The position numbers and the translations under genes were made by a program. This document shows, in pieces, positions 43,864-52,514 of a stretch of 64,000 bases of DNA; within the stretch, counting starts at the first letter, position 1; every line of letters starts with the position of its first letter. Source of the stretch: Altererythrobacter sp. (lineage in GTDB: Bacteria > Pseudomonadota > Alphaproteobacteria > Sphingomonadales > Sphingomonadaceae); assembly GCA_016793865.1 (NCBI GenBank), contig JAEULJ010000007.1, positions 558,001 through 622,000 on the forward strand, written 5' to 3'. The notes beneath the pieces are model-generated. The model saw nothing but the letters and a program-made list of their open reading frames with translations, searched no databases and was not told where the DNA came from.

Positions 43864-43948
43864 ACCCAGCGGCCGCCCGCCACTTCGCCAAGCAGGGCGC
43901 GGTTTGCGGTTGAGAACGATCCGGGCAGAGGCTAACGGCCGCTCCGTG

Positions 43949-44362
43949 ATGGTTCGTCTACTCTCGACGTCACGATCCAGGGGCGCATTCCAGCTTTTCG
44001 CTCTCCTGTTGATGGCATCCAGCTTGCTGTTGCCGCGCGGCTATATGCCGGCGAGCGATTCGCAGGGCAGCGTCCGCGTGATGGTTTGCACCGGGATGGG
44101 TCCGGCCGCGATGACCATGGTGATCCCCTTCGAGAAGGATGGCCAGGATCGCGACAGTCGGGATGGCCGGCAGCCGGACAAGAGCTGTATATTCGCGGGC
44201 AATTCCGCACCATTGGCCGGCGGCGGGAGCGCCCCGCTTGTGCCTCCCATTGCCTGGTTCGACCTGCCACCAGGCAGCGCCCCGACAATCAGTCTGGCGC
44301 CCGGTCGCGGCATGGCTGCGCCACCGCCGCCATCGCAGGCCCCTCCCATCGCGTTGATCTGA
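43949..44362 (+). CDS. DUF2946-like exported protein
   Basis: The 137-residue product has a basic start, a hydrophobic segment (about residues 12-28), the phrase LLPRGYMPAS typical of DUF2946, a VMVCTGMGPAAMTMV stretch with Cys and several Met, and a Pro-rich tail. Such proteins are commonly found before TonB-dependent receptors for metals. Here it is 102 bases upstream of the copper-type receptor, so a role in periplasmic metal handling is inferred. The start at ATG 43949 is not certain. Confidence 0.65.
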   Translation: MVRLLSTSRSRGAFQLFALLLMASSLLLPRGYMPASDSQGSVRVMVCTGMGPAAMTMVIPFEKDGQDRDSRDGRQPDKSCIFAGNSAPLAGGGSAPLVPPIAWFDLPPGSAPTISLAPGRGMAAPPPPSQAPPIALI

Positions 44363-44464
44363 CAGCAAGCGGCACCGACCTTTCTGGCCGGTGTGCATCT
44401 TCCCTGCCCCCGATCCTGACCCGGGAAACCGGCCAGCGGGGCTTGCACAATTGCGAGATCAACA

Positions 44465-46636
44465 ATGCCACACCTCAAGACCTTCCGCGCGACCCGGCGC
44501 ATGATATCCTGCTGCCTGCTTTCCAGCGCCGCGCTGCCTGTCCTGTCCGCGCCCGCCCTGGCTCAGGAAGCGACGCCTCTTCCCGATGTCGATATCGAGT
44601 CCGGTGCCGCGCGGAACACAGCACCGGCAACGCCCGAGCGCATCGAGCGATCGGAGCTGCGCGCCAGAGAGGCCGGATCGAGCGATACGGCGAAGCTTCT
44701 GCAAGCGCTTCCCGGCGTCAGCGGCCGCTCGGCGGGTGGCTTCTCGACGCTGCCGGTCATTCGCGGCCTCGATGCACAGCGCCTTGGCATCACCGTCGAT
44801 GGCGTCACCATCACCAGTGCCTGCCCCAACGACATGAACCCGCCCCTCTCCTATACCGATCCGCAGACGATCAGCTCGATCGGCGTCATCACCGGGGTAT
44901 CGCCGGTAAGCGCCGGCGGCGACAGCATCGGCGGGATCATCGCGGTGGAGACCGCGCCCCCGAAATTCGCCGCTTCGGGTGGAACACTGGTCACAGGAGA
45001 CGCCTCCACCTTCTACCGCAGCAATGGCGATGGCTTCGGCGGCGCACTGTCGTTCACAGCCGCGAGCGACACGCTCAGCCTGACCTATAGCGGTTCCTAT
45101 ACGCAGGCGGGCAGGTTCAAGGGCGGCGGCGCGCTGGGCGTGGTGCGTTCGTCGGAGTTCGCCAAGACCGATCATGGCATCAATCTCGCCGCGCAGACCG
45201 ATATCGGCCTGTTCGAACTCAAGGGCGGCTATCACTTCTCGCCCTATGAGGGGTTCCCCAACCAGTACATGGACATGACGTCCAACAAGAGCTGGTTCCT
45301 CAACGGCCATTATGCCGGCGCCTTCGACTGGGGCGATCTCGATGTACGGGCGCATTACCGCAAGACCGACCACGAGATGAATTTTCTGGACGACAAGGGC
45401 GGCACCGCGGGCGGCGGGATGCCGATGAACACCCAGGTGCGCCAGGCGGGCTACAATGTGAAGGCCGACATTTCGCTGGGCGGCGGAAGGCTGCGGATCG
45501 GCAATGAATTCCAGCATCAGTGGCTCGACGACTACTGGCCGCCGGTCGCAGGCAGCATGATGATGGGGCCGAACCCGTTCATCAATGTCAACGCGGCAAC
45601 GCGGAACCGGCTCGGCACATTCATCGAATGGGAGCGGGGCTGGGAGAGCGGCATCACGCTGATCGCGGGTATCCGGAATGACCGGCTCTGGATGAACACC
45701 GGCGAGGTCGCGCCCTACGGTGCCGGCATGATGCAGATGGCGGATGTCATGGCGGCGGCTGCTTTCAATGCCGCAGACCGGCGCCGGCACGACAGCAACT
45801 GGAGCGGTTCGGCGCTGTTGCGCCATGATCTTTCGCAGATCGCGACGCTCGAGCTCGGCTATGCCCGCAAGGTTCGCTCGCCCAATATCTATGAACGCTA
45901 CACCTGGGGCCGAGGCACCATGTCGAGCAGCATGATCGGCTGGTTCGGCGACGGTAACGGCTATGTCGGCAATCTGGGCCTCAGGCCGGAAAGGGCCGAC
46001 ACGATCAGCGCAGCGCTCACCCTGAGCGACGCGGGCGAGGAAGGCTGGTCGCTCAAGATCGCGCCCTACTACACCAATGTGAGCGATTACATCGACGTTG
46101 TGAAGCTGCGGGACTTCACCGACATGATGGGAATGCCGACGGGCTTCGCCCAACTGCAGTTCGCCAACCAGGATGCGCGGATCTACGGTGTCGACATCTC
46201 GGGCGCAGTGCCGGTGTGGTCGGATGATCGCTTCGGCAAGGGGCGTCTCTCGGCCAAGGCGAGCTGGCTACGCGGGGAAAACCGGACCGATGGCGGCCCG
46301 TTGTACCATCAGATGCCGCTGAGCGGCACGGTCAGCCTCGAACACGGCCTGGACGGGTTCGAGACGCGCATCGACCTCAGCTGGGCGGCGGACAAGGATC
46401 GCGTCGATCCCACCCGTAACGAACCACGCACCCGGGGCTATGCGCTGCTCGACGCGCAGATCGCTTACGCATGGGACAAGTATCGCGTGACGCTGGCGGC
46501 GGAAAACCTGTTCGACGAGGCCTATTATGCACCGCTCGGCGGAATTTCGCTGGGCGACCTGGCGGCGACGGGCGCGCTGCGTCCGGTGCCGGGCCGCGGG
46601 CGATCGATCAATGTCGGCCTCGGCGTCAGGTTCTGA
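44465..46636 (+). CDS. oprC: TonB-dependent copper receptor, OprC/NosA type
   Basis: Outer-membrane receptor for active uptake of copper. The 723-residue product has a signal peptide (cleavage after ALA32), a plug domain (about residues 40-170) and a 22-strand barrel ending in Phe. The plug shows CPNDM (Cys120, Met124) and the first extracellular loop region shows HEM (His303, Met305): these match the CxxxM and HxM pair that binds copper in Pseudomonas OprC. Several outer loops are Met-rich (GGGMPMN, SMMMGP, GMMQMADVM). A tonB-like gene follows after 3 bases. Confidence 0.85.
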   Translation: MPHLKTFRATRRMISCCLLSSAALPVLSAPALAQEATPLPDVDIESGAARNTAPATPERIERSELRAREAGSSDTAKLLQALPGVSGRSAGGFSTLPVIRGLDAQRLGITVDGVTITSACPNDMNPPLSYTDPQTISSIGVITGVSPVSAGGDSIGGIIAVETAPPKFAASGGTLVTGDASTFYRSNGDGFGGALSFTAASDTLSLTYSGSYTQAGRFKGGGALGVVRSSEFAKTDHGINLAAQTDIGLFELKGGYHFSPYEGFPNQYMDMTSNKSWFLNGHYAGAFDWGDLDVRAHYRKTDHEMNFLDDKGGTAGGGMPMNTQVRQAGYNVKADISLGGGRLRIGNEFQHQWLDDYWPPVAGSMMMGPNPFINVNAATRNRLGTFIEWERGWESGITLIAGIRNDRLWMNTGEVAPYGAGMMQMADVMAAAAFNAADRRRHDSNWSGSALLRHDLSQIATLELGYARKVRSPNIYERYTWGRGTMSSSMIGWFGDGNGYVGNLGLRPERADTISAALTLSDAGEEGWSLKIAPYYTNVSDYIDVVKLRDFTDMMGMPTGFAQLQFANQDARIYGVDISGAVPVWSDDRFGKGRLSAKASWLRGENRTDGGPLYHQMPLSGTVSLEHGLDGFETRIDLSWAADKDRVDPTRNEPRTRGYALLDAQIAYAWDKYRVTLAAENLFDEAYYAPLGGISLGDLAATGALRPVPGRGRSINVGLGVRF

Positions 46637-46639
46637 CGC

Positions 46640-47374
46640 GTGGACAAGCGGCCGCGGCCAAATGCAAGCGGGCCGGAATATTCTGCATATTCCGGCCCGT
46701 ATGGCGCGCGTCACGGGGCGAGGCTGACCGCCGCGATCGCCTCGCTGTTGATGACGGGGCTGCTGGTGACTGTGCTTGTCGCTGGATTGCGGGGTCCCCG
46801 GTCCGGCCCGCCCACCCCGCATACGAGCCAGCCCCCTGTGTTCGCGCTGCCTGCGGAGCCAGCCGCATCGGACCGGCCGGACGCGCAAGAACACCCCGTG
46901 CCCGGCCGCGAGGCAGCGCCAGACCTCATGGCACCGGCTCCCCCGCCCCCATCCCAGACGGTGCCCGCAAACGGCAGCGAGGCGGAGGAATTGATAAGGC
47001 CGCCATCCGCCCTTCCGTCTCAGTCGGCGCCGGTCAGCCCGCCGATCATGATGGCCAGACCTTCTACGCCCCCTCCCGCTCAGGATCCGCCAGACGCCGA
47101 CACCGCATGGCGCAGTTACCAGGTCCTGCTGTGGCAGCGCGTGATGGCGCGACGCCCCGATGGCCCGCACCTGTCCGGCGAAGCGACCCTAAGGTTCACG
47201 CTGGATACAAGGGGGGGAATCATCGCTGCGGCAATCGAACGTTCGAGCGGCAACCGTATGCTGGATCGCATCGCGCTGCGCGCCCTTCGAGACGCCAGCC
47301 CGTTTCCCCCGCCGCCCACGGAGATACGCGACAGGGAGCTCACCTTCACGATCAGGTTCCGCTACAATCAATAG
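46640..47374 (+). CDS. TonB-family energy transducer
   Basis: The 244-residue product has one membrane helix (about residues 28-50), a long Pro/Ser-rich periplasmic linker, and a C-terminal TonB domain (about 150-244: LTFTIRFRYNQ end, GEATLRFTLDTRGGI) that contacts receptor TonB boxes. Start is GTG 46640, three bases after the receptor stop. It is presumably dedicated to that receptor. ExbB/ExbD are not in the window. Confidence 0.85.
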   Translation: MDKRPRPNASGPEYSAYSGPYGARHGARLTAAIASLLMTGLLVTVLVAGLRGPRSGPPTPHTSQPPVFALPAEPAASDRPDAQEHPVPGREAAPDLMAPAPPPPSQTVPANGSEAEELIRPPSALPSQSAPVSPPIMMARPSTPPPAQDPPDADTAWRSYQVLLWQRVMARRPDGPHLSGEATLRFTLDTRGGIIAAAIERSSGNRMLDRIALRALRDASPFPPPPTEIRDRELTFTIRFRYNQ

Positions 47375-47451
47375 CCCGCGGTGACCGATCCCGATCGCGC
47401 CGGCCACCGCGAGACCAAGGGTCGCGAGCATTCATCGCCATGCATATAATG

Positions 47452-47471
47452 ATATAAGAATATCCTTATAT
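47452..47471. promoter_or_regulatory. AT-rich palindrome upstream of the metE riboswitch
   Basis: ATATAAGAATATCCTTATAT is a 20-base palindrome with one mismatched pair (18 of 20 positions match), and CATATAA/TTATATG flank it as a further inverted pair. It lies in a 30-base AT-rich island, directly before TTGACA (47475-47480). It resembles the operators of SAH-sensing ArsR-type regulators (SahR) of methionine genes; I recall that type but cannot verify the consensus. Confidence 0.5.
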
Positions 47472-47504
47472 GCCTTGACAGGATCATGGTCCCGGGCGAT
47501 GTGG

Positions 47505-47745
47505 CGCGGGTCGAGGTTCCCCGTTTCCGGTCTCAGGAATGAGGCTGGCTGCGCGGCTAAGACGGGAAGCCGGTGACGTCCTCAAGGGGCGGATTCCGGC
47601 GCTGCCCCCGCAACTGTGAGCGGCGAGCGGCGGCCCCATTCAGTGTCACTGGCACCCGCCCCGGGGAAACCGCGGCAGGCGCCGGGAAGGCCGGGACCGA
47701 CGTGTTGACCCGCGAGCCAGGAGACCTGCCTCCGACGCGATAACG
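47505..47745 (+). ncRNA. Cobalamin riboswitch of metE
   Basis: The hallmarks are in order: gggaagccggtga (47564-47576), gctgcccccgcaactgt (47601-47617) and the B12 box agccaggagacctgcc (47715-47730). This is an adenosylcobalamin or methylcobalamin aptamer. It sits in front of metE, the B12-independent methionine synthase, which such riboswitches shut off when cobalamin allows the B12-dependent enzyme to work. Confidence 0.93.
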
Positions 47746-47857
47746 TTCCTCGGACGGGGGTGCCTCCGGTGGATCGCGCAAGATGCCCGACGGCGTTGCG
47801 CGTCCGCCTTTGCGAGCGGCCCGCGACCATCCCTTGGCGCCCCTCTCGCGCGCTCTG

Positions 47858-47885
47858 TCCTGGTCCCTCCCCAAGCAGACCAGGA
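47858..47885 (+). promoter_or_regulatory. Hairpin covering the metE Shine-Dalgarno
   Basis: TCCTGGTC (47858-47865) pairs perfectly with GACCAGGA (47878-47885) around a 12-base loop. The right arm contains most of the AGGAG (47882-47886) that lies ten bases before the metE ATG. This could be the expression platform by which the riboswitch upstream blocks translation. Confidence 0.6.
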
Positions 47886-47896
47886 GTTCACTTGCG

Positions 47897-50227
47897 ATGA
47901 CTGTCACCGCCGCCAACCTCGGCTTTCCGCGCATCGGCCCGCGCCGCGAATTGAAGGCCGCCCTCGAAGCCTATTGGGCGGGCAAGGCCGATGAAGCCGC
48001 GCTCCTCGAAGCCGCCAGATCGCTACGGGCGGCGAACTGGGATCGGCAGAAGGCGGCCGGCATCGCCGTGCTCCCGTCGAACGACTTCTCGCTCTACGAT
48101 CAGGTGCTGGACACCAGCGTGATGCTCGGTGCGATCCCGGACATCTACCGCGCGATTGGCGCACCGGATTCGCTGGATGTCTATTTCGCGATGGCGCGTG
48201 GACGGCAGACCGGGGCGGCGACCGGACCCGGCTGCGTTCACGGCCACGGCGCCGGCGCGGATGTTCCCGCGCAGGAGATGACCAAGTGGTTCGACACCAA
48301 TTATCACTACATGGTGCCGGAGGTGACACCCGACACCGCGTTCGCGCTGTCGAGCCTGAAGCCCGTTGATCACTTTCTGGAGGCAGCCGCGCTCGGCCAT
48401 CATACCAGGCCCGTGATCCTGGGTCCGGTGACATGGCTGCTCCTCGCCAAGTCACGCATCGGGGGCTTCGATCCGCTGACGCTGCTGCCGAAGGTCGTGC
48501 TGGTCTATGCTGACGTGCTGGCAAGGCTCGCTGCCGCCGGTGCCGACTGGGTCCAGATCGACGAGCCGGCGCTTGTCCTCGATTTGAGCGATATTGCGCG
48601 CGCCGCCTACCGCACGGCCTATGCCGAACTGGCGAAGGTTTCGGGCATCAAGCTGATGCTGACGACCTATTTCGGCGCACTGGGCGATAATCTGCCGACC
48701 GCGCTCGCGCTGCCTGTCGCGGGGCTGCACGTCGATCTCGTCCGCGCGCCGGAACAGCTGGAGGCCGTCGTCGCCTCCGCGCCCGAGGGTATGGTGCTCT
48801 CGCTCGGGCTCATCGACGGCCGCAATGTCTGGAAGACGGATCTGACGGCGTTGCTCGATCGCCATGACGGCATCGCCCGCCAGCGCGATTTGCAGATCGC
48901 GCCATCTTGCTCGCTGCTGCACACGCCCATCGATCTCGAGCTGGAGAAGGATCTCGATCCTCAGATCAGGGACTGGCTGGCCTTCGCCGCACAGAAGCTG
49001 GAGGAGCTTTCGATCCTGCAGACGGGGCTGAGCGGCGATCGATACATCATCTCCGCCGAGCTTGCCGCCAATGCCGATTCAATCGCCACCCGCCGCCGCT
49101 CGCCCTTGACCAACGACCGCGCGGTTCGTGACCGGATGGCGGGCATCTCGCCGGACTGGACACGCCGCGAGCAACCCTTTGCCGAGCGCATCGCGCAGCA
49201 GCAGGCGCACCTCGGGCTGCCGCCATTGCCGACCACCACGATCGGTTCGTTCCCGCAGACCGCGGAGGTTCGCAAGGCGCGATGGGCGCATGACAAGGGG
49301 CAGATCGACGACGCCGGTTACGAGAAGTTCCTGCAGGAAGAGACGGCGCGCGCGGTCCGATGGCAGGACGAGATCGGTCTCGACGTGCTGGTGCATGGAG
49401 AGTTCGAGCGCAACGACATGGTGCAGTACTTCGGCGAACAGCTTGCCGGTTTCGCCTTCAGCCGCGCCGGCTGGGTGCAGAGCTACGGCTCGCGCTGCGT
49501 CCGTCCCCCGATCATCTTCGGCGACGTATCCCGGCCCCATGCGATGACGGTGAAATGGTGGCGCTATGCCCAGTCGCTGACGGACAAGCCGATGAAGGGG
49601 ATGCTCACAGGACCGGTGACCATCCTAAACTGGTCGTTCGTTCGCGACGATCAGCCGCGGGAGGACAGCTGCTGCCAGATCGCGCTGGCGATCCGTGACG
49701 AGGTGCTCGATCTCGAAGCCGCCGGGTGCAAGGTCATCCAGATCGACGAAGCAGCGCTGCGCGAAGGCCTGCCGCTGCGCAAGGCGAACTGGCAGCCTTA
49801 TCTCGACTGGGCCGTCGAAAGCTTCCGCATCTCCGCTTCGGGCGTTGCGGCGCAAACCCAGATCCACACCCACATGTGCTACTCGGAATTCAACGAGATC
49901 ATCACCTCGATCAGCCACATGGACGCAGACGTCATCACCATCGAGACCTCAAGATCGAAGATGGAGCTGCTCGATGCCTTCGTTGACTACAAATACCCCA
50001 ACGAGATCGGGCCGGGCGTCTACGATATCCACTCACCCCGCATCCCTTCGACGCGGGAAATGGAATCGCTTCTGCTCAAGGCCGGCGAGCGCCTGTCCGC
50101 CGGCCAGCTATGGGTCAATCCCGACTGCGGCCTCAAGACGCGCAGGTGGGAGGATGTGAAGCCGGCGCTGGTGAACATGGTCGCCGCGGCCCAGGCCGCG
50201 CGCGAGGCTCTCGTCCAGGCATCCTGA
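47897..50227 (+). CDS. metE: Cobalamin-independent methionine synthase
   Basis: Transfers the methyl group of methyl-THF-polyglutamate to homocysteine, with zinc. The 776-residue product consists of two homologous barrels. The N-terminal LGFPRIGPRRELK binds folate, and the C-terminal barrel shows the zinc ligands HTHMCYSEF (His, Cys), an acidic residue later, and a Cys in VNPDCGLKTRRW. ATG 47897 follows AGGAG at 47882-47886. It is controlled by the riboswitch and palindrome upstream and ends in a strong hairpin. Confidence 0.97.
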   Translation: MTVTAANLGFPRIGPRRELKAALEAYWAGKADEAALLEAARSLRAANWDRQKAAGIAVLPSNDFSLYDQVLDTSVMLGAIPDIYRAIGAPDSLDVYFAMARGRQTGAATGPGCVHGHGAGADVPAQEMTKWFDTNYHYMVPEVTPDTAFALSSLKPVDHFLEAAALGHHTRPVILGPVTWLLLAKSRIGGFDPLTLLPKVVLVYADVLARLAAAGADWVQIDEPALVLDLSDIARAAYRTAYAELAKVSGIKLMLTTYFGALGDNLPTALALPVAGLHVDLVRAPEQLEAVVASAPEGMVLSLGLIDGRNVWKTDLTALLDRHDGIARQRDLQIAPSCSLLHTPIDLELEKDLDPQIRDWLAFAAQKLEELSILQTGLSGDRYIISAELAANADSIATRRRSPLTNDRAVRDRMAGISPDWTRREQPFAERIAQQQAHLGLPPLPTTTIGSFPQTAEVRKARWAHDKGQIDDAGYEKFLQEETARAVRWQDEIGLDVLVHGEFERNDMVQYFGEQLAGFAFSRAGWVQSYGSRCVRPPIIFGDVSRPHAMTVKWWRYAQSLTDKPMKGMLTGPVTILNWSFVRDDQPREDSCCQIALAIRDEVLDLEAAGCKVIQIDEAALREGLPLRKANWQPYLDWAVESFRISASGVAAQTQIHTHMCYSEFNEIITSISHMDADVITIETSRSKMELLDAFVDYKYPNEIGPGVYDIHSPRIPSTREMESLLLKAGERLSAGQLWVNPDCGLKTRRWEDVKPALVNMVAAAQAAREALVQAS

Positions 50228-50236
50228 GAAGACCAG

Positions 50237-50267
50237 CGTGGAGCGCGGCGCATTGCCGCGCTCCACG
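50237..50267 (+). terminator. Strong hairpin after metE
   Basis: CGTGGAGCGCGGC and GCCGCGCTCCACG form a perfect 13-bp stem with a 5-base loop, nine bases after the metE stop. There is no long T-run (tctcgg follows), so it is terminator-like by position and stability. Confidence 0.65.
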
Positions 50268-50334
50268 TCTCGGCACCGCCGCGGCGGAAACGCGGGCACG
50301 GGTTTGGAACTGGCGGCCGCCCTTCCCCCGCGTC

Positions 50335-50793
50335 TCAGTTCAGCTCCTCCGGGGAATGCACGGGCACCAGCAGGGGCGAGACTGCAATGCCTTCCTCGAT
50401 CAGCGCCTCGGCATCGCTGCGCGTGGCGCGGCCGTGGACCTGCTTCTCTTCGGTCTCGCCATAATGCATGGAGCGGACGCGCGAAGCGAAGCGGTCGCCG
50501 ACCCATTCACTCGTCTCCAGCGCCTTGGCCTGAGCGGCAGCGAGCGCCTTCAAGGCCGCCGCCACTTCGGGCGGCATAGGCCTGTTGGCGACCGGGTGAG
50601 CGGCGGAACCGGGGGCCAAGCGATTGCCCTTGGCCGGCACCGCGGGCGCCATCGGCGCCTTGGTGACCGCAGCGCTCTCGCACACCGGGCAAGTCAGCAG
50701 GCCGCTCGCCTGCTGGCCGGCGAAATCCTCCGACGAACGGAACCAGCCCTCGAAGCTGTGCGCGTTGTCGCAAGCGAGCTGGAAGACGATCAT
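50335..50793 (-). CDS. DUF1178-family protein
   Basis: The 152-residue product begins with the family pattern MIVFQLACDNAHSFEGWF and a CPVC pair, suggesting a zinc ribbon with the earlier Cys, and has a C-terminal domain with ATRSDAEALIEEGI. Function unknown. It is the last gene of a grx-nitrilase-DUF1178 operon, an order often seen in alphaproteobacteria. Confidence 0.85.
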   Translation of the reverse strand: MIVFQLACDNAHSFEGWFRSSEDFAGQQASGLLTCPVCESAAVTKAPMAPAVPAKGNRLAPGSAAHPVANRPMPPEVAAALKALAAAQAKALETSEWVGDRFASRVRSMHYGETEEKQVHGRATRSDAEALIEEGIAVSPLLVPVHSPEELN

Positions 50794-50799
50794 CGCACC

Positions 50800-51621
50800 C
50801 TAAGTGGCGATTTCACGGCGGTTGGCAAGGCTGGGCAATTGCGCGCGCACTTCCGCGATGCGGGCGAGGTCCATCTCGGCAAAGCCGATCCCGGGCGCCT
50901 CGTCGCCCATGTCGAGCAGCACCTCGCCCCAAGGGTCGACCACCAGGCTGTGGCCATAAGTGCGCCGCCCGTCCTCGTGCTCGCCCACCTGCGCCGCGGC
51001 AACCACGAAGGCGCTGGCCTCGATCGCGCGGGCGCGCTGGAGGATGTGCCAATGCGCCCTTCCCGTGGGCACGGTGAAGGCGGCGGGAACGGCGATCATG
51101 TCGCATCGCCGGCGGCCAAGCGCCTCGAACAGCGCGGGAAAGCGCAGGTCGTAACAGACAGCCAGCCCCAGCACGCCCGCTGGCGTGTCCGGCACCGTCA
51201 CCACCTGGTCGCCAGCGCGATAGGCGCGCGATTCGCGCCAGCTTTCCCCGCCCGCCAGATCGACATCGAACATATGCATCTTGTCGTAGCGGGCGCGGAT
51301 CGCGCCGTCGGGGCCGATCGCGAAGGAACGGTTGGCCCAGGCGCCGTCACCCCGGTCGATCGCCAGCGATCCCACTACGATCCAGATCGCCCGGTCGGCC
51401 GCGGCGCGGCACGCCGCCGCCAGGACAACGTCCTCGGCCTCCGCCCGGATCGTCGCCGCCGCCCGCGCACGGTCGCGGTCGAGGAATCCGCTCATTTCGG
51501 GGGTGAACAGCATCGCCGCTCCACCAGCCGCCGCGGCAGCCGCTGCATCGGCGACAGTCACGGCATTGCCCGCCGGATCGATCCCGGCGGTCATCTGCAG
51601 CACGGCGACCCGCACGCTCAT
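50800..51621 (-). CDS. Nitrilase-superfamily carbon-nitrogen hydrolase
   Basis: The 273-residue product has the catalytic triad of the superfamily: Glu42 (TPEMS), Lys114 (YDKMHMFD) and Cys156 (VCYDLRFP). It is closest to the Nit1/Nit2 (omega-amidase or deaminated-glutathione amidase) branch by the YDKMHMFDVDL phrase, which fits its place beside a glutaredoxin; that is inference. Its ATG overlaps the stop of the glutaredoxin gene (ATGA, 51618-51621). Confidence 0.9.
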   Translation of the reverse strand: MSVRVAVLQMTAGIDPAGNAVTVADAAAAAAAGGAAMLFTPEMSGFLDRDRARAAATIRAEAEDVVLAAACRAAADRAIWIVVGSLAIDRGDGAWANRSFAIGPDGAIRARYDKMHMFDVDLAGGESWRESRAYRAGDQVVTVPDTPAGVLGLAVCYDLRFPALFEALGRRRCDMIAVPAAFTVPTGRAHWHILQRARAIEASAFVVAAAQVGEHEDGRRTYGHSLVVDPWGEVLLDMGDEAPGIGFAEMDLARIAEVRAQLPSLANRREIAT

Positions 51622-51881
51622 GCGGCCAGCAGCGCGTCCAGCCTGCCCTCGCGTTCCAGCGCGGCAAGCTCGTCCGAACCGCCCACGTGCGTATCGCCGA
51701 TAAATATCTGCGGGACTGTCCGCGCCATCGGCGCGCGCTCCATCATCTCGTCGCGCCGGGGGCCGCCCATGGTGATGTCATGCTCGGTATAGATCACGCC
51801 CTTCGCGTCAAGCAGCCGCTTGGCGCGGTAGCAATAGCCGCAGCCAAACTTCGTGTAGATCGTCACTTCCCGTCCGGCCAT
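51618..51881 (-). CDS. grxC: Glutaredoxin 3
   Basis: Glutathione-dependent dithiol reductant. The 87-residue product has a thioredoxin fold with the CGYC active site (Cys14, Cys17), a TVPQIFIGDTHVGG cis-proline segment, and standard length. The sequence CGYC differs from the common CPYC in its second position. It is the first gene of the grx-nitrilase-DUF1178 run and diverges from hsp20. Confidence 0.93.
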   Translation of the reverse strand: MAGREVTIYTKFGCGYCYRAKRLLDAKGVIYTEHDITMGGPRRDEMMERAPMARTVPQIFIGDTHVGGSDELAALEREGRLDALLAA

Positions 51882-51914
51882 CGGATCATCCTTGCTTGTG
51901 CTGCAGCGTCCCGA

Positions 51915-51942
51915 CTTGAATGGCGCGGCGGCGATCCTATTT
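51915..51942 (+). promoter_or_regulatory. Sigma-32 (RpoH) type promoter of hsp20
   Basis: CTTGAA (51915-51920) and CCTATTT (51936-51942) match the heat-shock sigma pattern with a 15-base spacer. It lies about 100 bases upstream of the hsp20 start, in the right direction. Confidence 0.7.
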
Positions 51943-51949
51943 CAATCGC

Positions 51950-52043
51950 GTTCGGCGGGGCTGCATGGCCTGCCGATCGTCACCGGGGATGCCGCCTGCG
52001 CGGGTCTCCACCCAACGAATTGCTCAGATGAGGATTTGTTTCG
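51950..52043 (+). ncRNA. ROSE-like RNA thermometer in the hsp20 leader
   Basis: The last leader hairpin, AACGAATTGCTC (52014-52025) with GAGGATTTGTT (52030-52040), hides the Shine-Dalgarno AGGA (52031-52034). It contains the TTGCT motif opposite the SD, with a G-G mismatch and a bulged C as in ROSE elements, plus G-U pairs that would melt easily. Upstream the leader holds at least one further GC-rich hairpin around 51957-51974. Heat would free the SD. Confidence 0.65.
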
Positions 52044-52514
52044 ATGAACCGTTTCGATTTCACCCCCTACCGCCGCAGCACCGTGGGCTTCGACCGCCTG
52101 TTCGACCTGCTGGAAAACAACGCCCGCTCCAGCGGCGGCGAGAACTATCCCCCCTTCAACATCGAGCGCCGGGGCGATGATGCCTTCCGCATCACCCTGG
52201 CCATTGCCGGCTTCCGGGCTGACGATCTCGACATCACCGCGCAGCAGAACCTGCTGACGGTGGTGGGCCGCAAGCGCGAGGAACAGACCGATGGCGAAAT
52301 GCTGCATGTCGGCATCGCCAATCGCGGGTTCGAGCGCCGCTTCGAGCTGGCCGATTTCGTCCGCGTCGCCAACGCCGACCTCGCCGACGGCCTGCTGGTC
52401 ATCGACCTGATCCGCGAAGTGCCCGAGGCGATGAAGCCCAAGAAGATCGCGGTGGGCAGGAAAGGCCTGGAGATCGTCCAGGACGACAGCGACCAGGACA
52501 GCCGCGCCGCCTGA
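52044..52514 (+). CDS. Small heat-shock protein Hsp20 (IbpA-type)
   Basis: ATP-independent holdase that binds unfolding proteins. The 156-residue product has an N-terminal arm (FDFTPYRRSTVGFDRLFDLLE), an alpha-crystallin domain at about 34-135 (FNIERRGDDAFRITLAIAGF, GIANRGFERRFELADFV) and a short polar tail. It has the IbpA-type N-terminus usual in alphaproteobacteria. Expression is likely controlled twice, by an RpoH promoter and an RNA thermometer. Confidence 0.93.
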   Translation: MNRFDFTPYRRSTVGFDRLFDLLENNARSSGGENYPPFNIERRGDDAFRITLAIAGFRADDLDITAQQNLLTVVGRKREEQTDGEMLHVGIANRGFERRFELADFVRVANADLADGLLVIDLIREVPEAMKPKKIAVGRKGLEIVQDDSDQDSRAA

